A DNA stretch of 64,000 nucleotides from Indolivaga capnocytophagoides DSM 22835. Lineage in GTDB: Bacteria; Bacteroidota; Bacteroidia; Bacteroidales; Dysgonomonadaceae. Shown piece after piece: positions 21,796-33,300 of this stretch (its first letter is position 1; each line of letters opens with the position of its first letter). A program made the position numbers and the translations under genes. The notes under the pieces were generated by a model, which saw only the letters and a program-made list of their open reading frames with translations, was not told the DNA's origin and searched no databases. The stretch lies in NCBI RefSeq assembly GCF_000426485.1, contig NZ_KE384530.1, forward strand, positions 168,829 to 232,828, given 5' to 3'.

Positions 21796-24241
21796 TAGTG
21801 AAAGTGTATGCTTTACCTTTTTCTGTTTTCAGATCGTACATATTCGATGCTGATGTGTAGGTATTTGTTATATTTCGATTTATTGTTGCTTTGTCCGAAA
21901 TCAAAGGAGTTGTAATCTGAGGTGTTGCGTATAATGAATTTGGATTTTCGCCTTTGGCAGATTTTATCCCTTGTCCACTCAATTTGCCAACCACTCCGAT
22001 GCGACAATTACCTCCGTTTTTCGAGTAGATTTGTATTCGAGTAGCTTTTCCGTTTTTCCATTCTATGTCAAACACAAAGCCACCTCTTGCGACTAAGCCT
22101 TTAATCTCTCCGTCTTTCCATACATCGGGCAATGCAGGTAGTATATGTGCAAATCCGTCGTGGCTTTGTAGAAACATTTCGGCAATACCGGCAGTACATC
22201 CAAAATTTCCATCAATCTGGAAGGGTGGGTGGGCATCAAACATATTACTGTATGTTCCACCTTTCTTTTTTTCGTTTGTTACTAGATTCAGTTGTTCTGT
22301 AAGTAATTTATATGCGTGATTACCATCGAGTAAGCGAGCCCATAAACAAACTTTCCAACCCATCGACCATCCTGTTGAAGGATCTCCTCTGTAAATAAGC
22401 GAATTTTTAGCAGCTTCACTAAGTATAGGAGTTCTTATCGGAGATATTTGATTGCTGGGATACAAACCATACAGATGAGAAACATGTCGATGTTTATCAT
22501 CGGGAGAATCCCAGTCTTGCATCCATTCTTGTAATTGATTGTGCTGTCCGACCTGCATAGGAGGTAATAAAGCTCGTTTAGATCTTAATGTATCCGCAAA
22601 ATCTTTATCCAAACCTAATAGATCTGCAGCCGTAATTACTTCCGAAAACAGATCGAAAACCAGTTGGTTATCCATTGTGGTTCCGGCTGAAATTGTAGCT
22701 TTATTTTTGCTTCCGGCATGCGTATTTTCAGGAGAACTCGAAGGACTAACGACCAACCAACCATGCGAAGGTTCGGTTATCAGAAAATCATTGAAGAACA
22801 TGGCTGCACCCTTCATTATAGGATATACCGATTTCAGAAATTCTTTATCGCCCGTATATAGGTATCTGTACCATAAATGTTGACTTACCCAAGCTCCGCC
22901 TGTAGGCCACATACCTGACGCTGCCCTATCTACAGGACCTGTTATTCGCCATATATCGGTATTGTGATGTAATACCCATCCTCTACAGTTGTACATCTTT
23001 TTTGCTGTTTCGGTTCCTGTTTCTGCTACTTCACGAACAAGTTGTAACATGGGCTCGTGCATTTCGCTCAGGTTGGTAGGTTCTGCAGGCCAATAATTCA
23101 TTTCGAGATTGATATTACAAGTGTATTTACTGTCCCAAGATGGTAAATACCTGTCGTTCCATATACCTTGTAAATTTGCAGCCTGAGTATTCGGTTGAGA
23201 ACTCGATATCAGCAGGTAACGTCCAAATTGATAATATAATGCAGCCAAAGAAGGATCGTAACTCGTCGCAAAATTACGGATTCTTTCATCTGTAGGCTTT
23301 TTATTGTTTTCTGTCTCTCCTAAATAAAGAGACGAGCGATTGAAGTATTGCTGATAATATAGGCTATGCTCATCTTTAGCCTTATTGTATTCATTGTTAT
23401 ATGCTTTATTCAGATACGCTTTACATCGCGCAGTTTTGTCTCCTGTAAGGTCATTGTAATTGTTGAAATTAGTAGCAATAGCCACATATAAGATCACTTC
23501 ATCAGCGTGATTGATAGATATTATACCATTATTAACCGAAACGTTTCCTCCTGAGACTTTGGGTTTGACTCTTGTTTCGAGTTGTACCTTTCCGCTTTGT
23601 TTCTCATGAGCAGGGGTAATTGCCGTAAGTATCAACTCTCCGTTTTCGGATAATTGTTCGGCTTTCTCCTGAGGTGTAGTCATGAATATGTTACAAGAAA
23701 TACTTGACTTCTTATCTGCAGTCAGTTTTATTATTACTGCCTGATCTGTAAATGACGTGAATACTTCTCTTCGGAAAGTAGTACCATCCACTTTATAGCT
23801 CACAGAGGCGGTTGCGTTGCTGATGTCCAGATCCCGATAATAGTCGGTGTATTTGTTATGACCATTGAACGAAATAAACAAATCTCCCATGGGTTGATAT
23901 GGCATGCCATGGTTTGTTTTAGACATGATTTTTTCTGTAGCCATGTCTTCTGCTTGTTTGTATTTTCCTTCGAATATGAGTTGCCTGACTTTATTCAAGA
24001 CACCGTTTTCTAGCTCACGTGCATTGCTGTTTGGCGAACCTGCCCAGATTGTTTCTTCATTTAACTGGAGATGCTCAACCGAAGGATCGCCGAATACCAT
24101 AGCTCCCAGACGTCCGTTACCTAGAGGTAGGGCTTGATTCCAATCGGTTGCAGGTTTGTTGTACCACAACTTTAGGTCTTGTTGGGCAGAAAGGCATGTT
24201 CCCAAGACTAACATTACGAATATGGATAAAACTTGTTTCAT
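21788..24241 (-). CDS. GH95 alpha-L-galactosidase/alpha-L-fucosidase (BT1010-like)
   Basis: An 817-residue secreted protein (signal 1-19, GTCLSAQQ) with full GH95 layout: N-terminal beta super-sandwich opening [26 protein letters not shown], linker, (alpha/alpha)6 barrel containing [20 protein letters not shown], and [15 protein letters not shown] near the end. GH95 contains 1,2-alpha-L-fucosidases and alpha-L-galactosidases. In an RG-II locus, and with an L-galactose cassette downstream in the window, removal of the terminal L-galactose of chain A is the likely role (inference). The stop codon TAA lies inside the end of repeat copy A. The gene begins 2 bp after the esterase stop. Confidence 0.9.
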   Translation of the reverse strand: MKQVLSIFVMLVLGTCLSAQQDLKLWYNKPATDWNQALPLGNGRLGAMVFGDPSVEHLQLNEETIWAGSPNSNARELENGVLNKVRQLIFEGKYKQAEDMATEKIMSKTNHGMPYQPMGDLFISFNGHNKYTDYYRDLDISNATASVSYKVDGTTFRREVFTSFTDQAVIIKLTADKKSSISCNIFMTTPQEKAEQLSENGELILTAITPAHEKQSGKVQLETRVKPKVSGGNVSVNNGIISINHADEVILYVAIATNFNNYNDLTGDKTARCKAYLNKAYNNEYNKAKDEHSLYYQQYFNRSSLYLGETENNKKPTDERIRNFATSYDPSLAALYYQFGRYLLISSSQPNTQAANLQGIWNDRYLPSWDSKYTCNINLEMNYWPAEPTNLSEMHEPMLQLVREVAETGTETAKKMYNCRGWVLHHNTDIWRITGPVDRAASGMWPTGGAWVSQHLWYRYLYTGDKEFLKSVYPIMKGAAMFFNDFLITEPSHGWLVVSPSSSPENTHAGSKNKATISAGTTMDNQLVFDLFSEVITAADLLGLDKDFADTLRSKRALLPPMQVGQHNQLQEWMQDWDSPDDKHRHVSHLYGLYPSNQISPIRTPILSEAAKNSLIYRGDPSTGWSMGWKVCLWARLLDGNHAYKLLTEQLNLVTNEKKKGGTYSNMFDAHPPFQIDGNFGCTAGIAEMFLQSHDGFAHILPALPDVWKDGEIKGLVARGGFVFDIEWKNGKATRIQIYSKNGGNCRIGVVGKLSGQGIKSAKGENPNSLYATPQITTPLISDKATINRNITNTYTSASNMYDLKTEKGKAYTFTIK

Positions 24242-24243
24242 GG

Positions 24244-25653
24244 TTATTCTTTAATGATTTGGTACTCTTTCAGGACTTTTAATAAAGACTCTTTTCCTTT
24301 TATTGCATTTTTGGGGAGGTTTTCGCCTTTCTCTCCGAAAGCATACATTTCAGATTCTTTTTCGATGGTTACTTTGCTTTCGTCTATATTTCCGTCCGAA
24401 TCCGAAATACATTTCAAATCCAGATTGAAATGTTTTGCTATAAAACGGTACATTGCCAATCGTTTAGAAATCCCATAATCATGTCCTTCTTCGGGGAAGT
24501 GGGTATTTTCGATATTCTCTTCTGCTCCGTAAAATCCGTATATACGTTTGATGTAGGGCAGTTCCAATTCTGGAACATTCGCAGTCCAGTCTTTACCATC
24601 GGATAAGATAAGCTGGGGCTTGGGTGCAAACATCGCTGAAAGCTCTGCATTATTAGTCCTGTTTCCGCAAAGATGTGCCGGAAGACCGCTTTCGCAAGGA
24701 CACCCTCCGACAAAGTAGGATGAAGTCATAACAGTAGGTATGCTTAAAGTAATACGGTCGTCAATGGCTGAGACCATCATAGTCATGCTGCCACCACCCG
24801 ATCCCCCAGTGATGCCGACTTTGGTCTGATCTGCTTCTTTCAGCGATAGCATATAATCGAGTATGCGTAAGGTATTTAATGTTTGGATGGCATGAGCTGC
24901 ACTTAGCCGATGTAGAGTTCCATCGAATTGGAGAAGACTTTCCCCCCATGCGAACAGATCCCAACTGGCTGCTATTGCTCCCATACGGGCTTGCATAGCG
25001 CAGCGATTTTGCTGATCGGCTCTGTATCGCCCTTGTCCGAAATGTCCGTTAGGGTTTAATATAATCGGATATTGCTTCATTTTCAGGGAAGATTTGTATA
25101 TGGATCCGCACACATATATTCCCGGCAAAGTTTCCAATGCAAAGTTCTGAACAGTATATCCGTTGTATTTTCGTATCTTGGTTAAAATTATTTGTGTGCT
25201 TGGTTTGGTCGGCATTGGAGATAGCCCAAGTGCTGAAGGCAGGCAGGCTTTTAGTTGAGCCTTTCGTTGTTCCCAATCTGTTTTATTTGGATAGAGCAAA
25301 TTAAGATAATCGAGAAATTGCTTACCTTCCTCCGTAGTTGTTCGGGCGTATTCGAATGATTTGATTTTATACTTTCCGTTATCCATCGTGTATATATAAT
25401 CAAAAGGAGCAAGTACGGCTTTCAGAGTTTCTGTTACGCTCCACGGTTTGATTCTCCAATCTGCATAAGTGAGAACTTTCCCATCTATCATCTTTTGATC
25501 GTATTTGATTTTAATACCGAATTGGTGTTCTATATTATTCAAAACTTCAATCAATGGACGAGAGTAAAGGCTGTCTGCGTTTTGTGTCTGCGAAAATAGA
25601 CCGGAGATACAAATAAAAGATACGAAAATATATATGCACGCTTTTAGTTTCAT
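24244..25653 (-). CDS. CE19-type pectin methylesterase, alpha/beta hydrolase with STN-like N-terminal domain
   Basis: A 469-residue secreted protein (signal 1-21, GLFSQ). Residues about 25-105 ([19 protein letters not shown] and TETLKAVL) look like the short secretin/TonB N-terminal (STN/DUF4974) fold. The rest is an alpha/beta hydrolase: nucleophile Ser285 in [10 protein letters not shown], His391 in PEEGHDYG, and a Cys-rich strip [16 protein letters not shown]. This layout matches BT1017, which defined family CE19 and demethylates galacturonic acid of RG-II. Acetyl-esterase activity cannot be excluded from sequence. It is packed 6 bp after GH28 and 2 bp before GH95. Confidence 0.82.
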   Translation of the reverse strand: MKLKACIYIFVSFICISGLFSQTQNADSLYSRPLIEVLNNIEHQFGIKIKYDQKMIDGKVLTYADWRIKPWSVTETLKAVLAPFDYIYTMDNGKYKIKSFEYARTTTEEGKQFLDYLNLLYPNKTDWEQRKAQLKACLPSALGLSPMPTKPSTQIILTKIRKYNGYTVQNFALETLPGIYVCGSIYKSSLKMKQYPIILNPNGHFGQGRYRADQQNRCAMQARMGAIAASWDLFAWGESLLQFDGTLHRLSAAHAIQTLNTLRILDYMLSLKEADQTKVGITGGSGGGSMTMMVSAIDDRITLSIPTVMTSSYFVGGCPCESGLPAHLCGNRTNNAELSAMFAPKPQLILSDGKDWTANVPELELPYIKRIYGFYGAEENIENTHFPEEGHDYGISKRLAMYRFIAKHFNLDLKCISDSDGNIDESKVTIEKESEMYAFGEKGENLPKNAIKGKESLLKVLKEYQIIKE

Positions 25654-25659
25654 TGCTTA

Positions 25660-27240
25660 TTATTCTATAAAGGCTGCAGACTTCTTTAACAGGTTTCCCT
25701 TTTCAACTGCAGTCGTTAATCTTATAAATGAATTATTGGATAAGATAATGTTGTTGGTTTCAGCTCCATCGACAGATACAAATGATTTACTGCCCTTTAG
25801 GGGAAAACAGCCTTGAATAAAGGCATCTTTCACATCAGTCAGTTCTACAACAGGTTTTGTAGCGACTGGATTGGCTGTCGATATATTATTTACATAAAGA
25901 TTTTCAGTTGAACTGATTTTGTATGCAGTACCCAATTGTGTCCCTATCTTTATATTGTTTAGGGTGATATCTTTGGCCTTATCAATCTGAATTCCTGTTT
26001 CGGCATCTATATTGATATCAGATAATGTGATATTGCTAATTGGTGATTCTTCAATACCGAGTATCGTGCAGGCTGTATTTACTTTACTGCCTGTAAGTCC
26101 TGATATGTGTATATTTCTAAAAATGGGAGTCCTCTCCGAAAAGCTTTCCTGTGGAACATTTGAATAAAACAGATTGATTGTAATTGCTTCCTTCTTGATA
26201 TCTTTCATAACAATATTGCTGACTCTTATTTCTTCAACAATACCTCCACGTCCCCGAGTCGATTTTATACGGATTCCCCGGTCTGTTCCATCAAAAATAC
26301 AGTTACTGATAGATACTTTGCGAACATCTCCCGACATTTCGCTACCGATTACAACTCCACCGTGACCGGCTCTCATGACACAATTAGTGATAGTGATATT
26401 TTCGCAAGGAGTCGAATATTGACGCCCTTGTAAGTCGCGTCCGGATTTGAGAGTAATACAGTCATCACCCACAGTAATGAAACTATTGGATATAATTACA
26501 TTTTTGCAGGATGAGGGATTTATCCCGTCAGTATTAGGTGCATCAGGGTTATTTATTGTTATGCCATCTATTAATACGTTTTCGCAAAACTCAGGATTGA
26601 TAGTCCAGAATGGTGAATTTATAATTTTTACCCCTTGTACCTTAAATCCTTTGCATTTGTATGGCTGCATCAATGGAGGGCGGAAAAACCTTTTACCGAG
26701 AGTCCGTTTCCAATCTGATTGGTCTTCGATGGTGAGGTTCGGATTCTCCTTATTCCAAAGCTCTTGATACCGATTCAATTCTTTTTTGAATTGTTCATCT
26801 TTGTGAGCTCCTTCTACGGTGAAAGTACCATACCACCACTTTTTGCCGTTACCGTCTATTGTGCCTTCACCTTTGATGGTGATATTTTCCTGTTCATAGG
26901 CATAGATCATCGGGCAAAAACTTTTCATGACTACACCTTCGTATCTCATTTCAACAAACGGAATATATTCCGAAAAATCATCCGAAAACTTGATGGTTGC
27001 ACTTGCATCTATTAGCAGAGTGATATTGCTTTTCAGTACGATAGGTCCTGTAACGAAAGTTCCTTGTGTGAAACTTAATGTTCCACCACCTTTTGATGAC
27101 AACTCGTCTATGGCTCTTTTTATAATGCCTGTATTGCTGGTTTTTCCATCACCGTTGCCTCCGTATTCGGATATATTTATATCCTTAGCCTGAGCAGATA
27201 ATGAAATAAGCAATAGTAATATAATGTAGATTTTTTTCAT
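25660..27240 (-). CDS. GH28 galacturonidase / polygalacturonase
   Basis: A right-handed beta-helix enzyme of 526 residues. The ATG at 27240 is chosen because it gives a clean signal peptide (MKKIYIILLLLISLSAQA); an ATG 27 bp upstream would put nine polar residues before it. Catalytic motifs are intact: NTDG with Asp238, GDDC with Asp259/260, GHGG with His293 and DRGIRIK. BT1018 is the equivalent exo-acting GH28 in the B. thetaiotaomicron RG-II locus. It is the first gene of the leftward operon that follows the hairpin at 27,290-27,327, and its promoter carries a LacI-type palindrome. Confidence 0.93.
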   Translation of the reverse strand: MKKIYIILLLLISLSAQAKDINISEYGGNGDGKTSNTGIIKRAIDELSSKGGGTLSFTQGTFVTGPIVLKSNITLLIDASATIKFSDDFSEYIPFVEMRYEGVVMKSFCPMIYAYEQENITIKGEGTIDGNGKKWWYGTFTVEGAHKDEQFKKELNRYQELWNKENPNLTIEDQSDWKRTLGKRFFRPPLMQPYKCKGFKVQGVKIINSPFWTINPEFCENVLIDGITINNPDAPNTDGINPSSCKNVIISNSFITVGDDCITLKSGRDLQGRQYSTPCENITITNCVMRAGHGGVVIGSEMSGDVRKVSISNCIFDGTDRGIRIKSTRGRGGIVEEIRVSNIVMKDIKKEAITINLFYSNVPQESFSERTPIFRNIHISGLTGSKVNTACTILGIEESPISNITLSDINIDAETGIQIDKAKDITLNNIKIGTQLGTAYKISSTENLYVNNISTANPVATKPVVELTDVKDAFIQGCFPLKGSKSFVSVDGAETNNIILSNNSFIRLTTAVEKGNLLKKSAAFIE

Positions 27241-27264
27241 GGAGCAGGTAAATTTAAGATTATA

Positions 27265-27294
27265 CAAAAATATCAGATTAAACGTTTTAGCAAA
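27265..27294 (-). promoter_or_regulatory. Promoter and LacI-type operator for the GH28-to-GH2 operon
   Basis: On the minus strand TTTG (27,294-27,291), an 18-base spacer and TATTTTTG (27,272-27,265) fit the Bacteroidota TTTG/TAnnTTTG promoter. The palindrome TTAAACGTTTTA (27,278-27,289) lies in the spacer, where a bound repressor would block RNA polymerase. The start codon is 25 bp downstream of the -7 box. Confidence 0.75.
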
Positions 27295-27327
27295 AATAGC
27301 TCGATATGTTGTAAAACATATCGAGCT
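27290..27327 (-). terminator. Hairpin terminator downstream of the GH2 gene
   Basis: A perfect 13-bp inverted repeat, AGCTCGATATGTT / AACATATCGAGCT with a 4-base loop (27,298-27,327), is followed on the minus strand by ATTTTTGC. It lies 30 bp beyond the GH2 stop. The T-run overlaps the TTTG (-33) box of the next promoter. There is no T-run on the plus-strand side. Confidence 0.8.
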
Positions 27328-27338
27328 GTATTAATCTC

Positions 27339-27359
27339 AATAAAATATCTGAGACTTTA
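27339..27359 (-). repeat. Decayed solo tip after the GH2 gene
   Basis: Read leftward the GH2 stop is followed by AGTCTCAGATATTTTATTG, which matches the repeat start (GTCTCAGACC then TTTATTG) in most positions. Confidence 0.45.
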
Positions 27360-29963
27360 TTGATTCTTTTCGCCGAATTCAGTCTGTTGAAGCTCCACTT
27401 CATTTAAAGCTTTTTGCTTATCTTCTTCTGATAGCTGGCGTTGATAGTCAAAGCTATAAGAGCTTTTGTTTACTGTTCTGGGTTTTTCATTATAAATAAG
27501 CTGAAAATCTGATGGTATACTTTCGAATTCTATTACGGCAGGAGTCGGAGCATGCTCTCCTTCAAACAAAACTCTTGCCTTTACTTTAATTTTTCCGGCA
27601 GTCGTGGTTGATCTGATCAATACGGGTGCCGAACCGAATTCTACCGTACGCGGATTAGCACCTATAATTGCATCCCCGATGATTTCGCCTTCCCCTTCTA
27701 CCGAGAAAAGTATCTGTTCTTTGGCGAGTCGTCTTACGTTTCCATCGTCGTCGGTAACTTCACATATTACAGGTATAAAATCAGACCCATTAGCAGTCAG
27801 ATGTTGCCCGGCATTGTCAATTGAAAGGCGGAGTTTTGCAGATCGTCTCGACGGCATTTTCTTTTCTCTGCATACCACCTTGCTATTTATCAGCCCTTCT
27901 GCGATAAATGACACTTGCTGCCATTTTTTCTCAACATAAGGGAGTACACGCATTTGGTTAAAATCATATACATTTTTGAATGTTACCGGAGGATTCGGCA
28001 TTCCCGGATTTGTACGAGGAACTTTTTGTATAAGAGTGTCCTTTTCGTAAACGATAAGACGAACTTCGTCACAATTTGTAAATATAGTCACATCACTGCT
28101 TGAAAAAGGAGATATCTCATGAGCAATAAATAGCATAGGACCTGTTTCTAATAGAGGATTACTGAATGTGGCAGGAACCTGGCTTTTGAACATATAATAT
28201 GAATACTTCGGTTGTCTGAACGCATCCATTATACCTCCCCAATATGGGTCGGGGTGATATCCTCTCTGATGATCAAATGGATGCCATAATGCTCCACCTA
28301 TAAATTGACGGCTGGCCGGGTACATTTCATTATATGCTTTTGCCAACTGGAGAGACTGTATTAAGAGAGGAGTTTCTCCCCAACTGCGTGATGCTCTGTT
28401 ATTTGTGTTATGAGCATACCAGTCGTCCACATTCTCCCCGAATTCACGTGTAAAAATACATTGTTTATAACTGCCTGTATCTTTTGGCCATCCGTAAACG
28501 ACCTCGTAGTTTTCGGCAACACCTGCTGAATGATTATCAGCAGCACATGATGATCCCGGCATTTCCTGGTGTGTAATTTGCTGGGCCTTTAGTGAAAATT
28601 CGAGCGGAAATCTTGTCTCATTAAGTATAGGTTCCCACATCAATACAGACGGGTGATTGCGATCTCGGCGGATCATATTGCGAATATCATCATATACCAA
28701 CTCGGCAAACTGAGGGTCTTTGTTCCAGTATTGCCATCCGGGAGTCGCTACAATGACAAACATGCCCAGTTCATCGCAGGCATCCATAAAAGAAGGATCC
28801 TGAGGGTAGTGCGCAACCCGTATGATACGGCATCCGGCTTCCCTGAGTTTCTTTGCGTCACGCCAGTGTTGACTATTGGGTACGGCATTACCTACATATG
28901 CATAATCCTGATGGCGGTTTCCTCCAATAAGTTTATCGCAGGGTTCTCCGTTAAGCCATAATCCGTCTTTTCCTCGGAATTCGATTTTTCTTATCCCTGT
29001 TCGTGTTGTTACTCCGTCTATAGCATTCCCTTTTGAATCAGTAATCAGAGTTTCAATACTATATAAATTCGGGGAGTCGGGATGCCACAGAAGTGGATGT
29101 TTTACTAATAATTTTTGAGCATTATTTTTAGACTCATCCGCTTTTAATGATAGCTTCCCTTGAGATACAGCTACTGCTTGTCCATTTTTGTCTACCAGTT
29201 TTTGGTGTATTATAATGGTTTTCCCTTTAGTATCTGCATTATGGATGTCTGTATTGATTATTAATTCAGCTTTTGTTTTGCATATATCTCCAAATTGGAC
29301 AAAGATGCCGCCTCCGGCAACTTTGTTCGTCTTGTTCGGATCAGTGATAAAAGTCTTAGATGTTGCGATCATCCATACATCCCGATAAATTCCCCCATGG
29401 TATGTAAAATCAAGCGTTGTTTGTTTTTTTCCCGGAGGAAAGTTTTTATCGTCTGAATTATCAGTCTTAACAGCAATTAAACATTCGTCTCCGGCTTTGA
29501 TTCCAAGTTGAGTAAGTTCTATGCTGAAAGGAAGATATCCCCCGAGGTGTGTGAGTATTTCTTTGCCGTTGAGGTACACGGTTGATTTACCCATTGCTGC
29601 TTCGAAGTATATGTTTATAAGCCTGTTTTTTAAGTCTTTATTTACCGTGAAATGTTTTCTATACCATGCCACTCCTTGGTAATTACGGCTTCCGCTGGCT
29701 TCCGCCGGCATTAGTTGCACGGTATGAGGAGTAGATACTATATTCCAATTAGAATCATTGAATTCGGTTGTCTCAGCATTCGGGATGTCTCCTTTATGAA
29801 ATCTCCATCCTACATTGAAATTAAATACTTTTCGATCAGAGTTCTTTAAATCATAAAACCCACCTGCCGATATTTTAGGTTGGTATTCTATTTGCCCGGA
29901 AAAGCATGGACAAATACTCATAAGAAAAAAAGAAACAGTAAATAAAGTTAATCGTTTTATCAT
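27357..29963 (-). CDS. GH2 glycosidase (substrate not readable)
   Basis: An 868-residue secreted GH2 enzyme. The start at 29963 (MIKRLTLFTVSFF) gives a standard signal peptide; an ATG 24 bp upstream is possible but adds polar residues. It has the sugar-binding domain (YQGVAWYRKHF), Ig domain, TIM barrel with IGGNRHQDYAY, acid/base Glu449 in EPILNETRF and nucleophile Glu507 in TREFGENVDDW, then two C-terminal Ig-like domains (DGNVRRLAKEQ). Bacteroides RG-II loci contain several GH2 enzymes acting on arabinopyranose, galacturonic acid or galactose; I cannot choose between them. It is the first gene leftward of the divergent region and ends at a strong hairpin, so it may be a single-gene unit. 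Confidence 0.9.
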   Translation of the reverse strand: MIKRLTLFTVSFFLMSICPCFSGQIEYQPKISAGGFYDLKNSDRKVFNFNVGWRFHKGDIPNAETTEFNDSNWNIVSTPHTVQLMPAEASGSRNYQGVAWYRKHFTVNKDLKNRLINIYFEAAMGKSTVYLNGKEILTHLGGYLPFSIELTQLGIKAGDECLIAVKTDNSDDKNFPPGKKQTTLDFTYHGGIYRDVWMIATSKTFITDPNKTNKVAGGGIFVQFGDICKTKAELIINTDIHNADTKGKTIIIHQKLVDKNGQAVAVSQGKLSLKADESKNNAQKLLVKHPLLWHPDSPNLYSIETLITDSKGNAIDGVTTRTGIRKIEFRGKDGLWLNGEPCDKLIGGNRHQDYAYVGNAVPNSQHWRDAKKLREAGCRIIRVAHYPQDPSFMDACDELGMFVIVATPGWQYWNKDPQFAELVYDDIRNMIRRDRNHPSVLMWEPILNETRFPLEFSLKAQQITHQEMPGSSCAADNHSAGVAENYEVVYGWPKDTGSYKQCIFTREFGENVDDWYAHNTNNRASRSWGETPLLIQSLQLAKAYNEMYPASRQFIGGALWHPFDHQRGYHPDPYWGGIMDAFRQPKYSYYMFKSQVPATFSNPLLETGPMLFIAHEISPFSSSDVTIFTNCDEVRLIVYEKDTLIQKVPRTNPGMPNPPVTFKNVYDFNQMRVLPYVEKKWQQVSFIAEGLINSKVVCREKKMPSRRSAKLRLSIDNAGQHLTANGSDFIPVICEVTDDDGNVRRLAKEQILFSVEGEGEIIGDAIIGANPRTVEFGSAPVLIRSTTTAGKIKVKARVLFEGEHAPTPAVIEFESIPSDFQLIYNEKPRTVNKSSYSFDYQRQLSEEDKQKALNEVELQQTEFGEKNQ

Positions 29964-30340
29964 ATTGTATATATTTTTGCAGATCAATTCTGACTGTTTT
30001 TCCTTTTAGTGAAAAGTAATTTTAAAATAAAAAGAAGGTTATTGTTGTTTTATAGGTCTTTATATTGAGTGTTTGTCTGTATGTATTCTTTAAAGTTGAT
30101 GTCCTATAAGTGTACAAAGGAATATATTTTTTTAGATAATTGATCCTTTTATTTCTTATGTTATAAAACATGCCTAAACGTTTTACTTAAGATTTCGTTT
30201 TTTATATTTTTGTCGACATTCCTTAATTGATAATATGAATAATTCTGAAAAATAATTTCATTTAAATATATAAAGTGTCATAATACAAGAGAAACGCTCA
30301 ACTTAACCAAGGAATTTTTTATTCACTTATTAAATAACCC
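29964..30340. promoter_or_regulatory. Divergent control region between GH2 and susC (377 bp)
   Basis: This is the AT-rich spacer from which the two arms of the locus diverge. For susC, TATTTTTG at 30,205-30,212 is a good -7 box, with TTTT at 30,181-30,184 as a weak -33 box, leaving an untranslated leader of roughly 120 bases. The palindrome CTAAACGTTTTA at 30,174-30,185 covers the -33 region. For the leftward GH2 gene I see no convincing -7 box, only TTCCTTTG reading leftward near 30,120. No ORF or RNA gene was recognised. Confidence 0.65.
30174..30186. promoter_or_regulatory. LacI-type operator upstream of susC
   Basis: TAAACGTTTTA, a CG-centred palindrome, lies directly over the -33 position of the susC promoter. 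It is the same sequence type as in the GH28 and lacI promoters in this window, so it is a likely binding site of the LacI-family regulator at 49,807. Confidence 0.65.
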
Positions 30341-33300
30341 ATGATAAACACAGATTTATTTAAAACCTTTTTTACGGCTAAAATAGTTAAACGATTTAGC
30401 GGTAGATTTTTTACTTTTCTGATAGGCTTGATTGTATCCGTGTGTGCTTATGGTCAATCGACTATATCTGTATCAGGAAATGTGCTCGACGAGCAAGGAG
30501 AAGCCGTGATTGGAGCTTCTGTTATTGTTGATGGTGAAAAAACCGGAGTGATAACAGATATTGATGGTTTTTACAGAGTAAATGCCTCACCTCAAGGTAT
30601 CCTGAAGGTCTCATTTATTGGATATTTATCTCAGAATGTTCAAATTAAAAATCGATCTAAAATTAATATTACTTTACAAGAAGATGCTAAAATTTTGGAT
30701 GAAGTGGTAGTTGTAGGGTATGGAACCCAGAAAGTGAAAGATGTAACTGCTTCTATTGCTGTGATAACCCCGAAAGAATTTGAGAATCTTCCGGTTTCTA
30801 ATCTAGGTGCGGCATTAGCTGGTCAGATTCCGGGATTAAGCGTAAGTGGTGGCAACAGTAGACCAGGAGAAGGTGCAACATTATCGATCCGTCAGCAATT
30901 TGGGTATTCAAAGGATGGTAGCTCTAATACTCCTTTGGTTATAATTGATGATGTGATTCAAATTGACCCGAATACAGGGCAAGCGTCTTTATCTACATTC
31001 AATGCCTTAGACCCTTCTGAAATAGAGAGTATCTCAGTTCTCAGAGATGCCGGTGCTGCCATATATGGTTCACGTGCTTCTCAGGGAGCAATTATCGTAA
31101 AAACAAAACGTGGAAAAATCGGGACTCCAAAAATCAGTTATTCCGGAAAATTCGGGATAAATGATGCTGTCGGACATCCTAAGGTTCTTACAGGGTCAGC
31201 TTATGGACGTTTTGCCAACTCTATGAATGTAGCTAATGGTAAAGTAAATAATGCTGTTGCAGGATGGGAGAATAAGTTATATAGTGAGGCTGAATTGGCT
31301 CAGATGGATAATTTAAATTACAATTGGCTCGATAAGGCTTGGTCTTCTGCTTCAACTGTCTCTAATTCGGTAAATGTAAGCGGTGGAGGTGAAAATGCAA
31401 CTTATTATGCCGGAGCTACTTATTTTACTCAAGGAGCAAACTTAGGGCAGCAGGACTATGATCGATGGAATTTCCGTACAGGTGTTGATGTAAAATTGAC
31501 TTCGGACTTGAAATTTTCGGCTACCCTTGCCGGAACACAACAGGATATTCTGAAAAGCTTTGCTAAAAGCGGAACAGGTATCAATGGTTATGACAAAATT
31601 CAACCCGGAGAGTCCGGCGAATATCTTTTGTTATCTCATATGCCTAACTACATTCCATGGGAAATAACATTGGACGATGGAAACCGTTATTATACATCTC
31701 CATTGCTTAATAGTTATTCTGCACCGGGTAATGCTAAGTCGAATGACCAGATTGGCAGTTGGAATTATTTTGCTATGTCGGATACGGATGGTGCATATTC
31801 CAAATCAAACTCATTTGGCTATGATGCAAGTTTCTCTCTTACATATGCTGTGCCATATGTGAAAGGTTTATCGGTGAAAGGTTCTTATGCATTGAAGCGT
31901 GACGCTGAAGATGCAGAACAAGTAATGATGCCTTATACATTGGCTTATCTTAATGCAAGTAACAGATTGGACCCTGGTACTCGTTTCTTTAGCGAACATA
32001 CATCTGTGTCTGATTATAAATTTGATTCGTTTTCGGGACGTTCACGTGTTGCCTATACAGATGCAATTTCAAAAAATGAACAAATGAACTTCTTTGTTAA
32101 TTATGACAAAAAAATAGGCGTTCATAGTATTGAGGCCATGGTGGGTATGGAAAGGATGAAAGCTTCTCAGACCAAAAAACAAATGCTGTACAACAATCCC
32201 GATCCCGATTCATATTTGGGAACCTCTCCTAGTGCAGGTACTATGGATGTCGGAAATTCAATAACATACAAATTCGAACAAGGAGCTTTGTCTTACTTTG
32301 GTCGTTTATCATATAATTATGCAGACAAGTATTTATTCCAGTTTATATTCCGTACCGATGCTTCTACTAAATTTTCGCCGTCAAACTACTGGGGCTTTTT
32401 CCCGGGCGTTTCTGTTGGTTGGGTAGCTTCTGAAGAGCCGTTTTTCAAGAATTCACTTCCTCAATGGATCGATTATACAAAACTACGGTTCTCTTGGGGT
32501 AAAACCGGTAAGGATAATATAAAAGCTTGGCGTTGGATGCAGTTGTATGAAGTCGATGGCACTAAAGGGTATGGATTCGGGTCTAACAGCGGTATTGCAA
32601 CTCCGGGTTTGAAAGCGGGAGCAACGGCCAATCCTGATGCCCATTGGGATACTACGAATAAATATAATTTAGGATTGGATTTGCAATTCTTGAGAAATAG
32701 ATTGACTGCAACTATGGACTTCTATTATGATCAAAATTCAGACATACTGAATCAAAACATTGGAAGTATTATTGGAACTCCGATTATTGCAGGTGGTGCA
32801 ATTTCCGAGAAGAATTTTGGTACAATTGACGCATGGGGTAGTGAATTTTCTCTCAATTGGAGAGACCAGGTTGGAAAGGTTAATTACAATGTGGGTGTTA
32901 ACTTTGGATTCAGTGGGAATAAAGTGAAAAAATGGCCGGAACTTCCCGTTGATCTGCCAGCCAAGAATACCGTTATTGCAGGTCGTTCGACTTATATGCC
33001 TGAATGGGGATTTAATGTTTGGAGAGGTACAAGCTCCGGAGATGGGATTTTACGTAATCAGCAAGATATTGATAATTACTGGAGTTATTTGACTGAGAAT
33101 GCTAACGGCGGTCAGGTCAAATATCTGGGGTCTACTAATAAATCAGACCTGAGACCTGGTATGCTTGCTTATAAGGATCTAGGAGGTGAGATGGGTGATG
33201 ATGGTAAACAAAAAGGGCCTGACGGGCAAATTGAAAAAGAGAAAGATTATGCCAAATTATCTAAAAACAATAAAACATACGGATTTACCACCAAATTGGG

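Noticed and set aside
27298-27327. Hairpin as a plus-strand terminator
   Set aside because: No T-run follows on the plus strand and no plus-strand gene ends there.
33141-33160. CAGACCTGAGACCTGG inside susC as another repeat tip
   Set aside because: It is in the middle of coding sequence, with no other part of the repeat nearby; a chance match.
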